A stretch of DNA of 64,000 bases from Microbacterium sp. SORGH_AS_1204 (lineage in GTDB: Bacteria; Actinomycetota; Actinomycetes; Actinomycetales; Microbacteriaceae): NCBI RefSeq assembly GCF_030818935.1, contig NZ_JAUTBD010000001.1:3596001-3660000 (forward strand), given 5' to 3'. This document shows positions 1 to 8,477 of this stretch, one piece after another (within the stretch, counting starts at the first letter, position 1; every line of letters begins with the position of its first letter). The position numbers and the translations under genes were made by a program. Under the pieces are notes generated by a model. It was not told where the DNA came from. It saw only the letters and a program-made list of their open reading frames with translations, and searched no databases.

Positions 1-2
1 CG

Positions 3-1292
3 ACGGATGCCGCGCCGACCACCGCCGTCGAGGCCGTCACCGAGGCGCCGCTGACCGGGTCCGTTCCCACCGGGGCGGGTTCGCTGGCGTTCGAGCCGCG
101 CGGCGTGGCCGACTGGCAGGCCGTCAACGGGCTGCTCGCCTACGGGATCCCTCTGTCACAGCTGTCCGACGGCACGATCGTGCTCGGTTCCGGAGCGACG
201 GCCCGCGCGGCCGCCGAGCTGGCGGCGGACCTGTTCGGCGTCGACTTCGAGCTCGTCACCGGCGCACAGGACGGCACCGAGCTGCGCAGCGTGCGCATCG
301 GATACGTCGGCGACGCGGGAGACCGCGACGCCCTGACCGAGCTCGGCTTTACGGGGCTCGTGCCGGTCACGGCCACCGCGCTCGTCGCGGGCGAGGTCGA
401 CCTGTCGAGCGTCGACGTGCTCTACGTCGGCACCGGTCTCAGCTTCACCGCGGAGCAGCAGGCCGGAGCCGACCGGGTGAAGGCGTTCATCGCGGCCGGC
501 AAGCCCGTCGTCGGGCGCGGCGCGGGCGGTGCGGCGTTCGTCAGCACGTTCGTCACGCCGCTTACCGCGGTGTCCGGTAACCGCACGACCAACGGCATCG
601 CGCGGGTGGAAACCCCCGCCGACGGCGTGCTGGGCGACTACCCGCAGGACACCGCCTTCGGCTACCCGTTCGCGTGGTTCCCCAACCCCGCGGCTGGTGT
701 GACCGTCGAGCAGCGATACGCCTCCGCCGATACGTTCGTGGCGGGTCACTGGCCCGACCGGGTCGGCCAGTCGATCCAGGATGCCGCGGGCCAGGCGTCG
801 GCGGTCTCGCTCACCGGTCCGTCCGGAACGCGTGCCTTCGTGTTCGGCACGTCGCCGACCTTCCGCGCGCACCCGGTCGGTGCCTTCAGCGACATCGCCC
901 GCGCGGTGTTCTGGGCGGTGGACGAGTCCGCTGACGTCGAGCCGACGCCCACGCCGACCCCGACGCCCGAGCCCACGGTGGAGCCGACGGTCGCGCCGAC
1001 GGCCGAGCCGACGGTCGCGCCGACGCCGGAGCCCACGGTGACGCCGACGGCTGAGCCGACGCCCGGCCCGACGGGTGAGCCGACGCCCGGCCCGACGGTC
1101 GCGCCGACGCCCCAGCCCACGCTGGCACCGACGGCGTCGGCGACGGCGGTACCCGCCACGGGGTCGGGCTCGCTCGCGCGGACCGGCGCTGACGACGTCT
1201 CGTCGCTGGGCTGGCTCGCCCTCTCCGCCGGCATGGTCGGTGTCGGCTTGATCGTGATCGGCCGCACGCGCTCGACCACCTCGACGCGCTGA
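3..1292 (+). CDS. Sortase-anchored surface protein, C-terminal part (5' end outside window)
   Basis: The frame is open from the first bases, so the N-terminus lies outside the window. The visible part begins with about 290 residues of alpha/beta sequence containing a glutamine-amidotransferase-like stretch (VRIGYVGD, VDVLYVGTG, GKPVVGRGAGG), of the kind I associate with the C-terminal half of large secreted M14-type carboxypeptidases. It is followed by a long Pro-Thr-Glu linker of PTPEPT/PTVAPT units. The end is a cell-wall sorting signal: LARTG, a hydrophobic segment (LGWLALSAGMVGVGLIVI) and an Arg-rich tail. Sortase would link it to peptidoglycan. The surface location is well supported; the peptidase assignment is tentative because the catalytic part is missing. 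Confidence 0.7.
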   Translation, partial: TDAAPTTAVEAVTEAPLTGSVPTGAGSLAFEPRGVADWQAVNGLLAYGIPLSQLSDGTIVLGSGATARAAAELAADLFGVDFELVTGAQDGTELRSVRIGYVGDAGDRDALTELGFTGLVPVTATALVAGEVDLSSVDVLYVGTGLSFTAEQQAGADRVKAFIAAGKPVVGRGAGGAAFVSTFVTPLTAVSGNRTTNGIARVETPADGVLGDYPQDTAFGYPFAWFPNPAAGVTVEQRYASADTFVAGHWPDRVGQSIQDAAGQASAVSLTGPSGTRAFVFGTSPTFRAHPVGAFSDIARAVFWAVDESADVEPTPTPTPTPEPTVEPTVAPTAEPTVAPTPEPTVTPTAEPTPGPTGEPTPGPTVAPTPQPTLAPTASATAVPATGSGSLARTGADDVSSLGWLALSAGMVGVGLIVIGRTRSTTSTR

Positions 1293-1297
1293 CCCCG

Positions 1298-1329
1298 CTC
1301 CGGGGAGGGGCACCCGCCCCTCCCCGGAG
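1298..1329 (+). terminator. Strong hairpin terminator after the surface protein
   Basis: A perfect 14-bp stem (CTCCGGGGAGGGGC pairing with GCCCCTCCCCGGAG) with a 4-base loop starts six bases after the stop codon. There is no T-run, as is usual in high-GC actinobacteria. Confidence 0.75.
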
Positions 1330-1351
1330 TCCCCACTCTGGAGCTCCACCC

Positions 1352-1954
1352 ATGACCCACCCCGAAGACCCCTCGCGAGAGCCGGATGCCACGGCCTCCG
1401 GCTCGGCATCCCCTCTCCGTCGGCGTCGTGCGGCGCTCGCCGTCGGTTCGGCACTCGTTCTCGGTGGCATCGCGCTGGCGATCTGGGCGGTGACCGCGAC
1501 GGGCTCGTCCGCTCCGCAGGTCGCGGCGCCGTCGACCGCCGCGTCTGCCTCGAGCCCGGGAACGGCAGGCGCCTCCCCGGCCGAGCCGCCGGCGACGTCC
1601 GCGTCCGAGGCCTCCGCTCCCCCGGCGGCATCCGCTCCCCCGGCTGCCTCCGCAGAAGACCCGGTCATCTCAGCTTTCGCCGTCGAACCGGCTGTCGCGG
1701 CGTGCCCCGACGACCGGGCCGGCACCGTGCCGTTGACGTTCTCGTGGACCAGTGAGGGCGCCGACCGCGCCTGGATGGGCGTCGGAACCAGCGACGCCTC
1801 GGTGCAGCCCGCGGCGGAGGTCGACCTGACCAGCGCCGGCTTCTCGGGCCTCACCTTCGCGTGCAGCGACGCCGATCAGGTGTTCACGCTGACGGTGCAG
1901 GGCGCGGGCGGCACGGTCAGCGAGACGATCGCGATCAGCCGCGAACTCGACTGA
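1352..1954 (+). CDS. Single-pass membrane protein with Ala/Ser/Pro linker
   Basis: This 200-residue protein has a short cytoplasmic N-terminus with a basic RRRR patch, one transmembrane segment at about residues 28-50 (ALAVGSALVLGGIALAIWAV), then a long Ala-Ser-Pro-Glu extracytoplasmic linker to about residue 105. The C-terminal domain of about 95 residues is beta-rich and Ig-like (PLTFSWTSEGADRAWMGVG), with two cysteines (in AACPDD and FACSD) that could form a disulphide. I do not recognise a named family. It follows a strong terminator, so it probably has its own promoter, and it is convergent with the next gene. A sensor or cell-envelope binding role is conceivable but not shown. Confidence 0.7.
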   Translation: MTHPEDPSREPDATASGSASPLRRRRAALAVGSALVLGGIALAIWAVTATGSSAPQVAAPSTAASASSPGTAGASPAEPPATSASEASAPPAASAPPAASAEDPVISAFAVEPAVAACPDDRAGTVPLTFSWTSEGADRAWMGVGTSDASVQPAAEVDLTSAGFSGLTFACSDADQVFTLTVQGAGGTVSETIAISRELD

Positions 1955-2080
1955 GCCTTCCCCCGCACCCGTCGCCGGGCAAGGGGCCTGTCGCAGCGAC
2001 CGGCTCGGTGTGCTGACCGGACCCCTCGTCGGGGCCCAGGATCCTCCTCGGCCGGAGGAGACCTGCAGGCGCCCGCCGCG

Positions 2081-3187
2081 TCAGCTCGCGATGTCGAACA
2101 CGATCGTCAGCAGCCACCACCCGCCGATCGCGACGGCGACCACCACGGTCACCCACGAGAAGCCGCGGCGGAGCCTGCGCCCGCCCCTCGCGACACCCAC
2201 CGGCGGGGGAGTGAGCAGCGCGCTCGGCTGCGCGGGGAGACCGGATGCCACGGCCCCCGCCGTCGGCGCCTCGGTCAGGCGCTCGTCGCGCCACCGCGCC
2301 CACTGGGCGAGCTTGTCGTCGAGGGCGGCCGCGGTGGTGAAGAGCCACTGCCACGTCGCGGGATCGAGGGTGGACAGGTCGCGCCGCGAGTAGAGGAACA
2401 GCCAGTCGTCGATGATCTCGACGTCGAGGGCGGCCGCATTGTCGATGAACCGCGCCATCACGTCGGGGGTGAAGAGGTAGAGGGCGTCGCGTTCGTACCC
2501 TTCGGGGCAGTACAGCGCGAAGTACTCGTCGAAGTCGCCCTCCAGGCTGAGGCGTTGGTTGCGGCCGAAGGTGACCGGCAGATTGGAGCCGCCGAACAGG
2601 CCGTTGTTGCCCACGGCATCCAGCACGATGTGGGGGAGTGGCGTGTCGAGCCGGAGCGCGGCGTACCCCCAGCGGTGCGTCTGCTTGTTCTTGCCCGAGC
2701 CGGTCTCGTAGGTGAAGTTGGCCACCTCGAAGAATCGCGGCTGCGGGCGCCGCATGAGGTCGTGGGTTTCGCGATCGCGGCCGAGGCCGAAGATCATGCC
2801 CGGCAGCTCAGGATTCATGTAGCCCGGATGCCAGGTCATGCCGTTCGCGCGAGCGAAACGGTCGAATCGGTAGCGACGGACGGCTGCGCCCCTGAAACCG
2901 CGGATGACCGCCACCGCGACCACCGCCACGATGGCACCGATCACCAGGAAGGGCACGGCGACGACGGCGTTGCCGCCGCTGTCGGAGACGATCGAGACGA
3001 TCAGCGAGAAGATGATCGGCACGACCACGAGCGCGAACGCGGCGCCGATGACCGCCAGGATGACGATCGACAGCGTGCGGCCTCGCAGGGTGCCGCGGGC
3101 GCGCAGCTCGGCGGTGAATGCGCGCACGGCCGACGTGTCGACGGGCTCGGTCAGCGGCGCAGTGTCGATCTGCGTTGGTGTCGTCAT
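2081..3187 (-). CDS. Conserved hypothetical membrane protein
   Basis: The protein is 368 residues from the ATG at 3187; the frame extends further upstream, but that part is Arg-rich and lies in a palindromic repeat, so I reject it. There are two adjacent transmembrane segments (about residues 45-70 and 75-100) and a third at the extreme C-terminus (VTVVVAVAIGGWWLLTIVF). The roughly 220-residue cytoplasmic middle contains conserved-looking motifs (RYRFDRFARANGM, FGGSNLPVTFG, LFTPDVMARFIDNAA). The architecture resembles uncharacterised actinobacterial integral membrane proteins. I cannot assign a function. Confidence 0.75.
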   Translation of the reverse strand: MTTPTQIDTAPLTEPVDTSAVRAFTAELRARGTLRGRTLSIVILAVIGAAFALVVVPIIFSLIVSIVSDSGGNAVVAVPFLVIGAIVAVVAVAVIRGFRGAAVRRYRFDRFARANGMTWHPGYMNPELPGMIFGLGRDRETHDLMRRPQPRFFEVANFTYETGSGKNKQTHRWGYAALRLDTPLPHIVLDAVGNNGLFGGSNLPVTFGRNQRLSLEGDFDEYFALYCPEGYERDALYLFTPDVMARFIDNAAALDVEIIDDWLFLYSRRDLSTLDPATWQWLFTTAAALDDKLAQWARWRDERLTEAPTAGAVASGLPAQPSALLTPPPVGVARGGRRLRRGFSWVTVVVAVAIGGWWLLTIVFDIAS

Positions 3188-3266
3188 GTGTCGCCTCCCC
3201 GCCTTCGACCGTAGCGGGGGCGTCCGACATCGGGCAGTGCGGCGGCCGTCGCCGAGGATTCCACGA

Positions 3267-3334
3267 GTTTTGGGGCGGTATCCGCGCGTCGGGGCGGATA
3301 ACTCACGCCCCAAACCGCAGATACCGCCCCAAAC
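3267..3334. repeat. Palindromic intergenic element, copy 1
   Basis: The arms read GTTTTGGGGCGGTATC at the left and GATACCGCCCCAAAC at the right, with inner arms GGGGCG and CGCCCC around a short spacer. The same design recurs at 5492-5558 on the other side of the rpsF operon. The sequence can form a long hairpin on either strand. It lies just upstream of the leftward membrane protein gene. Confidence 0.6.
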
Positions 3335-3485
3335 CCGAAGGCGGGCCCTCGACCGGCGCGCCGACGGGGATGACGGCGTCTGACCGGCCCCCGACGGGAG
3401 GACGGCGTCCGCTCGGCGCGCGGCATCCCACCACCGGCCGGGCCGCCGGGCCGCCGCCCGCGATCCCGCCGGCCCGCGGCATCCG

Positions 3486-3492
3486 TTAGACT
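3486..3492 (+). promoter_or_regulatory. Possible -10 box of the rpsF operon
   Basis: TTAGACT contains TAGACT, a good match to the actinobacterial TANNNT -10 pattern, 114 bases upstream of rpsF. No convincing -35 is visible. This would give a leader of about 105 bases, consistent with the structured element just before rpsF. Confidence 0.35.
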
Positions 3493-3550
3493 ACGAAGGT
3501 TGTCCGGCGACGCCCATGCGCGTGTGAGCCCGTGACGACGTGCAACACAC

Positions 3551-3600
3551 CCTCCTGCTGCCGGGAAATGCCCGTCAGCCGTTCTAGTCCGAAGGAGGTG
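3551..3600 (+). promoter_or_regulatory. Probable S6:S18-responsive rpsF leader
   Basis: CCTCCT (3551-3556) can pair with AGGAGG (3593-3598), which is the rpsF Shine-Dalgarno sequence. Inside this pair sits a second stem, GCTGcCGGG with CCCGtCAGC around the loop AAATG. Two CCG triplets lie on the 3' side between the stems. Known rpsF leaders bind the S6:S18 complex through an exposed CCG next to a stem that covers the ribosome binding site. Here S6 and S18 are encoded in the same operon. The pairing is read from sequence; the ligand is inferred. Confidence 0.5.
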
Positions 3601-3605
3601 GGTTA

Positions 3606-3998
3606 GTGACGCACCAGTACGAACTCATGGTCATCTTCGATCCCGAGGTCGACGAGCGCCAGGTCGCTCCGAAGCTCGACGGATTCCTCAAGGTCATCAC
3701 GGCCGATGGAGGAACCATCGACAAGGTCGACATCTGGGGCCGCCGTCGCCTGGCCTACGAGATCCGCAAGAAGAACGAGGGCATCTACGCCGTCGTCAAC
3801 TTCGTCGCGACCAGCGAGGCCACGAACGAGCTCGACCGTCAGCTGAAGCTGAACGAGCAGATCATGCGCACCAAGGTTCTGCGCGCCGAAGAAGCGATCG
3901 CCCAGGTCGCCGCCGAGGCCAAGCGCTCCGAAGAGAAGGCCGCCCGCAAGGCCGCCGCTCCCCGCAAGGTCGAGTCCGCCGAGAAGGCTGCGAAGTAA
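3606..3998 (+). CDS. rpsF: 30S ribosomal protein S6
   Basis: A 130-residue S6 protein that binds the central domain of 16S rRNA together with S18. The N-terminus ([13 protein letters not shown]) and the segment [25 protein letters not shown] are diagnostic. The C-terminal extension after about residue 100 is Lys/Ala/Glu-rich and probably disordered. The start is GTG, preceded at 5-9 bases by a very strong AAGGAGGTG. It is the first gene of rpsF-ssb-rpsR-rplI, five bases before ssb, and is probably feedback-controlled through the leader described separately. Confidence 0.97.
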   Translation: MTHQYELMVIFDPEVDERQVAPKLDGFLKVITADGGTIDKVDIWGRRRLAYEIRKKNEGIYAVVNFVATSEATNELDRQLKLNEQIMRTKVLRAEEAIAQVAAEAKRSEEKAARKAAAPRKVESAEKAAK

Positions 3999-4003
3999 CG
4001 ACG

Positions 4004-4522
4004 ATGGCCGGCGAAACCGTCATCACCGTCGTGGGGAACCTCACCGCTGACCCCGAGCTGCGTTACACGCAGAACGGGCTTCCGGTGGCGAACTTCACCA
4101 TCGCGTCGACCCCCCGCACGTTCGACCGTCAGGCGAACGAGTGGAAGGACGGCGAGGCGCTCTTCCTGCGCGCCTCGGTGTGGCGCGAATTCGCCGAGCA
4201 CGTCGCCGGTTCGCTGACGAAGGGCAGCCGTGTCATCGCGACCGGTCGCCTGAAGCAGCGTTCGTACCAGGACCGCGAGGGCAACAACCGCACCTCCATC
4301 GAACTCGAAGTCGATGAGATCGGCCCCTCGCTCCGCTACGCGACCGCCCAGGTCACCCGTGCCGCCGGTGGCGGCGGTGGTGGTGGCGGCGGCCAGCGCC
4401 CGCAGGTGCAGCAGTCGAACGACGAGCCGTGGTCGACCCCCGGCTCGAGCAACGGCGGCGGCAACAGCGGCGCAGACGCGTGGAGCACTCCTGGCTCCTA
4501 CGGAGACGACACCCCGTTCTGA
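4004..4522 (+). CDS. ssb: Single-stranded DNA-binding protein
   Basis: The protein (172 residues) has an OB-fold DNA-binding domain over about residues 1-115 ([31 protein letters not shown] region, [21 protein letters not shown]). A Gly-rich, Ser/Asn/Gln-rich flexible linker follows, and the acidic tip DDTPF at the C-terminus recruits replication and repair partners. It coats single-stranded DNA at forks. Its place between rpsF and rpsR is the classical bacterial arrangement and implies co-expression with the ribosomal genes. Confidence 0.96.
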   Translation: MAGETVITVVGNLTADPELRYTQNGLPVANFTIASTPRTFDRQANEWKDGEALFLRASVWREFAEHVAGSLTKGSRVIATGRLKQRSYQDREGNNRTSIELEVDEIGPSLRYATAQVTRAAGGGGGGGGGQRPQVQQSNDEPWSTPGSSNGGGNSGADAWSTPGSYGDDTPF

Positions 4523-4623
4523 TCTTCGCTGCGCCTCCCGGCGCGACGACCCCCGAAATTCCGGATGCCATGCCCCGGTCCGCGTGACCGGCTCGGCATC
4601 CGAACCACACGAAAGAAGGAAGC

Positions 4624-4878
4624 ATGGCTGGAAAGGCCACTGGCGACCGCCGCAAGCCGCGGAAGGGCGCGAAGAACGCAGCCCCCGCGAAGGCGATCCG
4701 CGTCGGCGTCATCGACTACAAGGACGTCGCAACCCTCCGCAAGTTCATCTCGGAGCGCGGCAAGATCCGCGCCCGTCGTATCACCGGTGTCTCCGTGCAG
4801 GAGCAGCGCCTGATCGCCCGCGCCATCAAGAACGCGCGCGAGATGGCTCTCCTGCCCTACGCCGGCGCCGGCCGCTAA
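4624..4878 (+). CDS. rpsR: 30S ribosomal protein S18
   Basis: This is an 84-residue S18. The core [19 protein letters not shown] followed by [14 protein letters not shown] is characteristic, with a basic N-terminal tail. No cysteines are present, so this is the zinc-independent form; many actinobacteria carry a second, Cys-containing S18 elsewhere. A good ribosome binding site (GAAAGAAGG) precedes the ATG. It pairs with S6 in the 30S platform and is translated from the same operon, ten bases before rplI. Confidence 0.96.
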   Translation: MAGKATGDRRKPRKGAKNAAPAKAIRVGVIDYKDVATLRKFISERGKIRARRITGVSVQEQRLIARAIKNAREMALLPYAGAGR

Positions 4879-4888
4879 GGAGCACCCG

Positions 4889-5341
4889 ATGGCAAAGCTG
4901 ATTCTCACGAATGAGGTCACCGGGCTCGGTAGCGCCGGTGACGTTGTCGAGGTCAAGAACGGGTACGCCCGTAACTACCTCATCCCGCAGGGCTTCGCCG
5001 TGGCCTGGAGCCGTGGTGGCGAGAAGCAGGTCGCGTCGATCCGCGCCGCTCGCGAGTCCCGCGCGATCCACGACCACGAAGAGGCCGTGTCGCTGAAGAA
5101 CAACCTCGAGTCGAACACCGTCAAGCTGTCGGTCAAGGCCGGCAACGAGGGACGCCTCTTCGGTTCGGTCAAGCCCGCCGATGTCGCCGACGCCGTGAAG
5201 GCTGCCGGCCTGGGCGAGCTCGACAAGCGCAAGATCCAGATCACCTCCGCGATCAAGTCGGTCGGCGAGCACGAGGCGACCGTTCGCCTGCGTGACGACG
5301 TCACCGCCGTGATCACCCTCCAGGTGGTCGCCGCGAAGTAA
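4889..5341 (+). CDS. rplI: 50S ribosomal protein L9
   Basis: A 150-residue L9, full length. The N-terminal rRNA-binding domain has the signature [24 protein letters not shown] (residues about 10-35), followed by a long connecting helix and the C-terminal domain ending [14 protein letters not shown]9 projects from the base of the L1 stalk and affects reading-frame maintenance. It is the last gene of the rpsF operon and is followed by a strong hairpin terminator. Confidence 0.96.
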   Translation: MAKLILTNEVTGLGSAGDVVEVKNGYARNYLIPQGFAVAWSRGGEKQVASIRAARESRAIHDHEEAVSLKNNLESNTVKLSVKAGNEGRLFGSVKPADVADAVKAAGLGELDKRKIQITSAIKSVGEHEATVRLRDDVTAVITLQVVAAK

Positions 5342-5356
5342 TTCGCTGCGTTTCGA

Positions 5357-5395
5357 GAACGGCCCCGCTCCTGCTTCGGCAGGGCGGGGCCGTTC
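5357..5395 (+). terminator. Terminator of the rpsF operon
   Basis: GAACGGCCCCGC pairs with the right arm ending CGGGGCCGTTC and continues as CCTGC/GCAGG with one bulged base, closed by a TTCG tetraloop. It starts 15 bases after the rplI stop. Confidence 0.85.
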
Positions 5396-5491
5396 CGCGT
5401 TCCGGGGGCGCGGGCTCGCCGTGGGGCGCGGTTGTGGGGTGGGTCGCCCGGGGGTGTGGGTGGGTTGCGGGCGTTGGGGTGGGTCGCCCGG

Positions 5492-5558
5492 GTTTGGGGC
5501 GGATTCTGCGCATTGGGGCGGGAGAATCTCGCCCCAATGCGCCGATCTCGCCCCGAAC
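5492..5558. repeat. Palindromic intergenic element, copy 2
   Basis: This is a roughly 67-bp imperfect palindrome. Left arm segments TTTGGGGCGGATTCTGCGC and ATTGGGGCG are mirrored by CGCCCCAATGCGC and CGCCCCGAAC around the centre GGAGAATCT. It shares the arm pattern of the element at 3267-3334. A degenerate left half recurs at about 5669-5698 (TTTGGGGCAGGTTCTGTG). Confidence 0.6.
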
Positions 5559-5697
5559 CGGGGGGGCGGCGCCGCCCGCGGCGTCCGGCGGCGCGCCCTC
5601 CCTGCCCGGGCGACCGGTGGGTGAGCGCCCACGGGTTGCGCTTCGTGTGCGCAGGGCGGCGGCCCTGCGTTTGGGGCAGGTTCTGTGCCGCCGGGGC

Positions 5698-5865
5698 GCG
5701 CGGCGGCCGCCCCGGTGCACATTTCGCGACCCGAACCGGGGGTGCGCCCCCGCGGTGCACATTCCGTGACCCGGACCGGGAGCGCGGCGGCCGCCCCGGT
5801 GCACATTTCACGCCCCGAACCGCGGGTGCGCCACCGCGGTGCACATTCCTTGACCCGAACCGGCA
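5698..5865. repeat. Two tandem copies of an 84-bp unit, each with two GGTGCACATT boxes
   Basis: Copy one starts at 5698 and copy two at 5782, both opening GCGCGGCGGCCGCCCC. GGTGCACATT occurs four times, at 5714, 5754, 5798 and 5838, each followed by a variant of CGYGACCCGAACCGG. The copies differ at a few scattered positions. The rest of the 5396-5998 gap is very G/C-rich, with no gene that I accept. Confidence 0.7.
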
Positions 5866-5998
5866 AGAACGGTCGCCCGCGACCCCGGTCCGCGTGTCCC
5901 CCGAAGACGCCCCCCACGCCCGGCGGAGCGCCGACTGGGTACGCTGTGCTCCACACAGCACTCCGGGGATGCCCCCGATACGTCCACGAGGAGACACC

Positions 5999-6865
5999 GT
6001 GACCGCTTTCGCACGCCTGCGCCGTGCCGCCGCCCTGACCGCCGTGGCCGCTGCCACGGTCGTCTCGCTCACCGCCTGCGCCTTCGCCCCCACCGGCTCC
6101 GACGCCGAATCCGCGCCTGCCGCCGAGGGGGCCCTGCAGACGGTCACCGCCGGCAAGCTCACCATCGCCACCGGCGAGCCCGCGTTCTCGCCGTGGGTCG
6201 AGAACGACGACCCGGCTTCGGGTGAGGGCTTCGAGGCGGCCGTCGCCGACGCCGTGGCGACGCAGCTCGGCTTCGCGAAGGACGACGTTGTCTGGGTGCG
6301 CACCACCTTCGACAGCGCCATCGCCCCCGGCCCCAAGGACTGGGACCTCAACGTGCAGCAGTTCTCGATCACCGAGGAGCGCAGGCAGGCCGTCGACTTC
6401 TCGTCGCCGTATTACACCACCACGCAGGCCGTCGTGACGACCGGATCGTCGCCCGCGGCATCCGCCACCACCGTCGCCGAGCTGAAGAACATCCCCGTCG
6501 GCGTGATGAGCGCCACTACGAGCTACGCGGTCGCCGAAGACCAACTCGGCACCGCGAACCTCAGTGTCTACTCGTCGAACGACGACGCCGTCGCCGCCCT
6601 GCAGGCAGGGCAAGTGGATGCCATCGTGGTCGACCTTCCCACCGCCTTCTACCTCGCCGGCGCGGTGCTCGACGACGGCAAGGTCGTCGGGCAGCTGCCC
6701 GACTCCTCGGTCGGGGGTGACGAGCTCGCGTTCGTGCTTCCGAAGGATTCGGCCTTGACCACTCCCGTGTCCGAGGCGATCGACGCCTTGCGCGCGGACG
6801 GCACCCTCGACGAGCTGCAGCAGAAGTGGCTCGCCGGCACGGCCGCCGCGCCCCTGCTGAAGTAA
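5999..6865 (+). CDS. Amino acid ABC transporter substrate-binding lipoprotein
   Basis: The GTG at 5999, preceded by GAGGAG, gives a 288-residue lipoprotein. The open frame runs much further upstream but only through repeats. The signal peptide (about 1-26) ends in the lipobox LTAC. The mature part is a family-3 solute-binding protein: GKLTIATGEPAFSPWV at the start, the W-D-L-N-V-Q-Q-F-S-I-T hinge region, RRQAVDFSSPYYTTTQAVV, and DAIVVDLPTAFYL. It would capture a polar amino acid outside the membrane and deliver it to the permease and ATPase encoded immediately downstream. The exact amino acid is not evident. Confidence 0.9.
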   Translation: MTAFARLRRAAALTAVAAATVVSLTACAFAPTGSDAESAPAAEGALQTVTAGKLTIATGEPAFSPWVENDDPASGEGFEAAVADAVATQLGFAKDDVVWVRTTFDSAIAPGPKDWDLNVQQFSITEERRQAVDFSSPYYTTTQAVVTTGSSPAASATTVAELKNIPVGVMSATTSYAVAEDQLGTANLSVYSSNDDAVAALQAGQVDAIVVDLPTAFYLAGAVLDDGKVVGQLPDSSVGGDELAFVLPKDSALTTPVSEAIDALRADGTLDELQQKWLAGTAAAPLLK

Positions 6866-6870
6866 TCAAC

Positions 6871-7737
6871 GTGGCATCCACGCCCGTCGACGCGGCGTGG
6901 CGCCCGAGCGAGCTCGAACTCGGTCGGCGCGCCACGCGGCGGCAGCAGTCGACGAAGTCGGTGCTGATCGCGCTCGTCAGCTCCGTGGTGTTCGTCGTCG
7001 TAGTGGGGTGGGCGATCCTCTCCAGCCCCGGCTGGGAAGACGTACGCCGCAGCTTCTTCGATGTCGACATCGCGATTGCGAGCTTCCCGTCGATCCTGGT
7101 CGGGCTGTGGGTGAACATCCAGGTGCTGTTCGTCGCGGCGATCGCCGTGGCGGTGCTGGGTACGACCCTGGCCGTGCTGCGGTCGCTGCGCGGGCCGGTG
7201 TTCTTCCCCCTCCGTGCGTTGGCGACGGTGTACACGGATCTCTTCCGTGGCATCCCTCTGCTGATCGTGCTGTACCTCGTCGGCTTCGGTGTGCCGGCGC
7301 TGGGCATCTTCGGTCGCGTACCGGTCGTGCTGTGGGGGACCATCGCGATCGTGCTGACCTACTCGGCGTACGTCAGCGAGGTGCTGCGCGCGGGCATGGA
7401 GGCCGTGCACCCCTCGCAGCGCGTCGCCGCCCGCTCGATGGGCCTCACGCACGGACAGACGCTGCGCATCGTCGTCATCCCGCAGGGCGTGCGCAAGGTC
7501 GTCCCGGCGCTCATGAACGACTTCGTCTCGATGCAGAAGGACGTCGGCCTGATCTCGGTGCTCGGAGTGGTGGATGCCATTCGGGCGGCGCAGATCGCCG
7601 CGGCGGAGTACTACAACTTCACGCCGTACATCGTGGCGGCGCTGTTGTTCGTGGCGTTGGCGCTGCCGATGATCCGGCTCACCGACTACGTCTCGGCGCG
7701 GCTGGCGAAGCGCGAGCAGATGGGCGGGATCGTGTGA
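6871..7737 (+). CDS. Amino acid ABC transporter permease
   Basis: The protein is 288 residues from the GTG at 6871, five bases after the preceding stop. The N-terminal tail is cytoplasmic, the first transmembrane segment is at about 34-55, and the His/Glu/Gln/Arg-family core starts near residue 80 (GLWVNIQVLFVAAIAVAVLG). The coupling EAA loop is clear (EVLRAGMEAVHPSQRVAARS, then LGLT-like MGLTHGQTLRIVVIPQ). It forms the membrane channel with the flanking binding protein and ATPase. Only one permease gene is present, so it probably works as a homodimer. Confidence 0.92.
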   Translation: MASTPVDAAWRPSELELGRRATRRQQSTKSVLIALVSSVVFVVVVGWAILSSPGWEDVRRSFFDVDIAIASFPSILVGLWVNIQVLFVAAIAVAVLGTTLAVLRSLRGPVFFPLRALATVYTDLFRGIPLLIVLYLVGFGVPALGIFGRVPVVLWGTIAIVLTYSAYVSEVLRAGMEAVHPSQRVAARSMGLTHGQTLRIVVIPQGVRKVVPALMNDFVSMQKDVGLISVLGVVDAIRAAQIAAAEYYNFTPYIVAALLFVALALPMIRLTDYVSARLAKREQMGGIV

Positions 7738-8477
7738 GCGTGCTCGATGTCCGCGGTGTGCGCAAGGTGTTCGGCGACCACGTCGTGCTCGACGGGATCG
7801 ACCTCGAACTCGCGAAGCACGAGGTGGTCGTGCTGATCGGAGCGTCGGGCTCGGGCAAGTCGACCCTGCTGCGCACCATCAACCTCATCGAGCGCGTCGA
7901 CGACGGGCAGATCCTGCTGAACGGCGACGACCTCACCGATCCGACCATCGATCAGGATGCCGCCCGCGCGCGCATCGGCGTCGTGTTCCAGCATTTCAAC
8001 CTCTTCCCGCATCTGCGCGTCATCGACAACGTGACGCTCGCGGCGCGGAAAGTGCACCGGATGCCGAAGGCCGAGGCCTACGCCCGCGGCACCGAGCTGC
8101 TCGAACAGCTCGGCCTCGCGGCCAAGGCGCGGGAGTTCCCGGATCGACTGTCGGGCGGTCAGCAGCAGCGCGTCGCGATCGTGCGAGCCGTCATGACCGA
8201 TCCCGAGTTGCTGCTTCTGGACGAGATCACTTCGGCGCTCGACCCGCAGCTCGTCGGCGAGGTGCTCGACCTGGTGCGGGTGCTCCGCGACCGGGGCTCG
8301 ACGATGCTGATGGCGACGCACGAGATGTCGTTCGCGCGCGAGGTGGCCGACCGTATCGTGTTCCTGAAGGGCGGGCGCATCGTCGAGCAGGGCACGCCGG
8401 CGCAGATTCTCGACGCGCCGCAGCACCCCGACACGGTTGCATTCCTCGAGCGCGAGCGGCGCGGGGGAGCGCTGTAA
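7734..8477 (+). CDS. Amino acid ABC transporter ATP-binding protein
   Basis: The start GTG overlaps the permease stop (GTGA); a second in-frame GTG lies six bases later. The 247-residue protein carries Walker A GASGSGKST (about residues 34-42), the Q-loop in VVFQHFNLFPHL, the signature LSGGQQQR (about 140) and Walker B LLLLDEITSALD, with I where most relatives have P, and the switch His in MATHEMSFAREVAD. It is the polar amino acid uptake (GlnQ/HisP-like) type and energises the transporter encoded just upstream. Confidence 0.93.
   Translation: MSVLDVRGVRKVFGDHVVLDGIDLELAKHEVVVLIGASGSGKSTLLRTINLIERVDDGQILLNGDDLTDPTIDQDAARARIGVVFQHFNLFPHLRVIDNVTLAARKVHRMPKAEAYARGTELLEQLGLAAKAREFPDRLSGGQQQRVAIVRAVMTDPELLLLDEITSALDPQLVGEVLDLVRVLRDRGSTMLMATHEMSFAREVADRIVFLKGGRIVEQGTPAQILDAPQHPDTVAFLERERRGGAL

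Noticed and set aside
5432..5998. Coding extension upstream of the amino acid-binding lipoprotein
   Set aside because: The open frame runs through palindromic and tandem repeats and would bury the lipoprotein signal peptide inside the protein.
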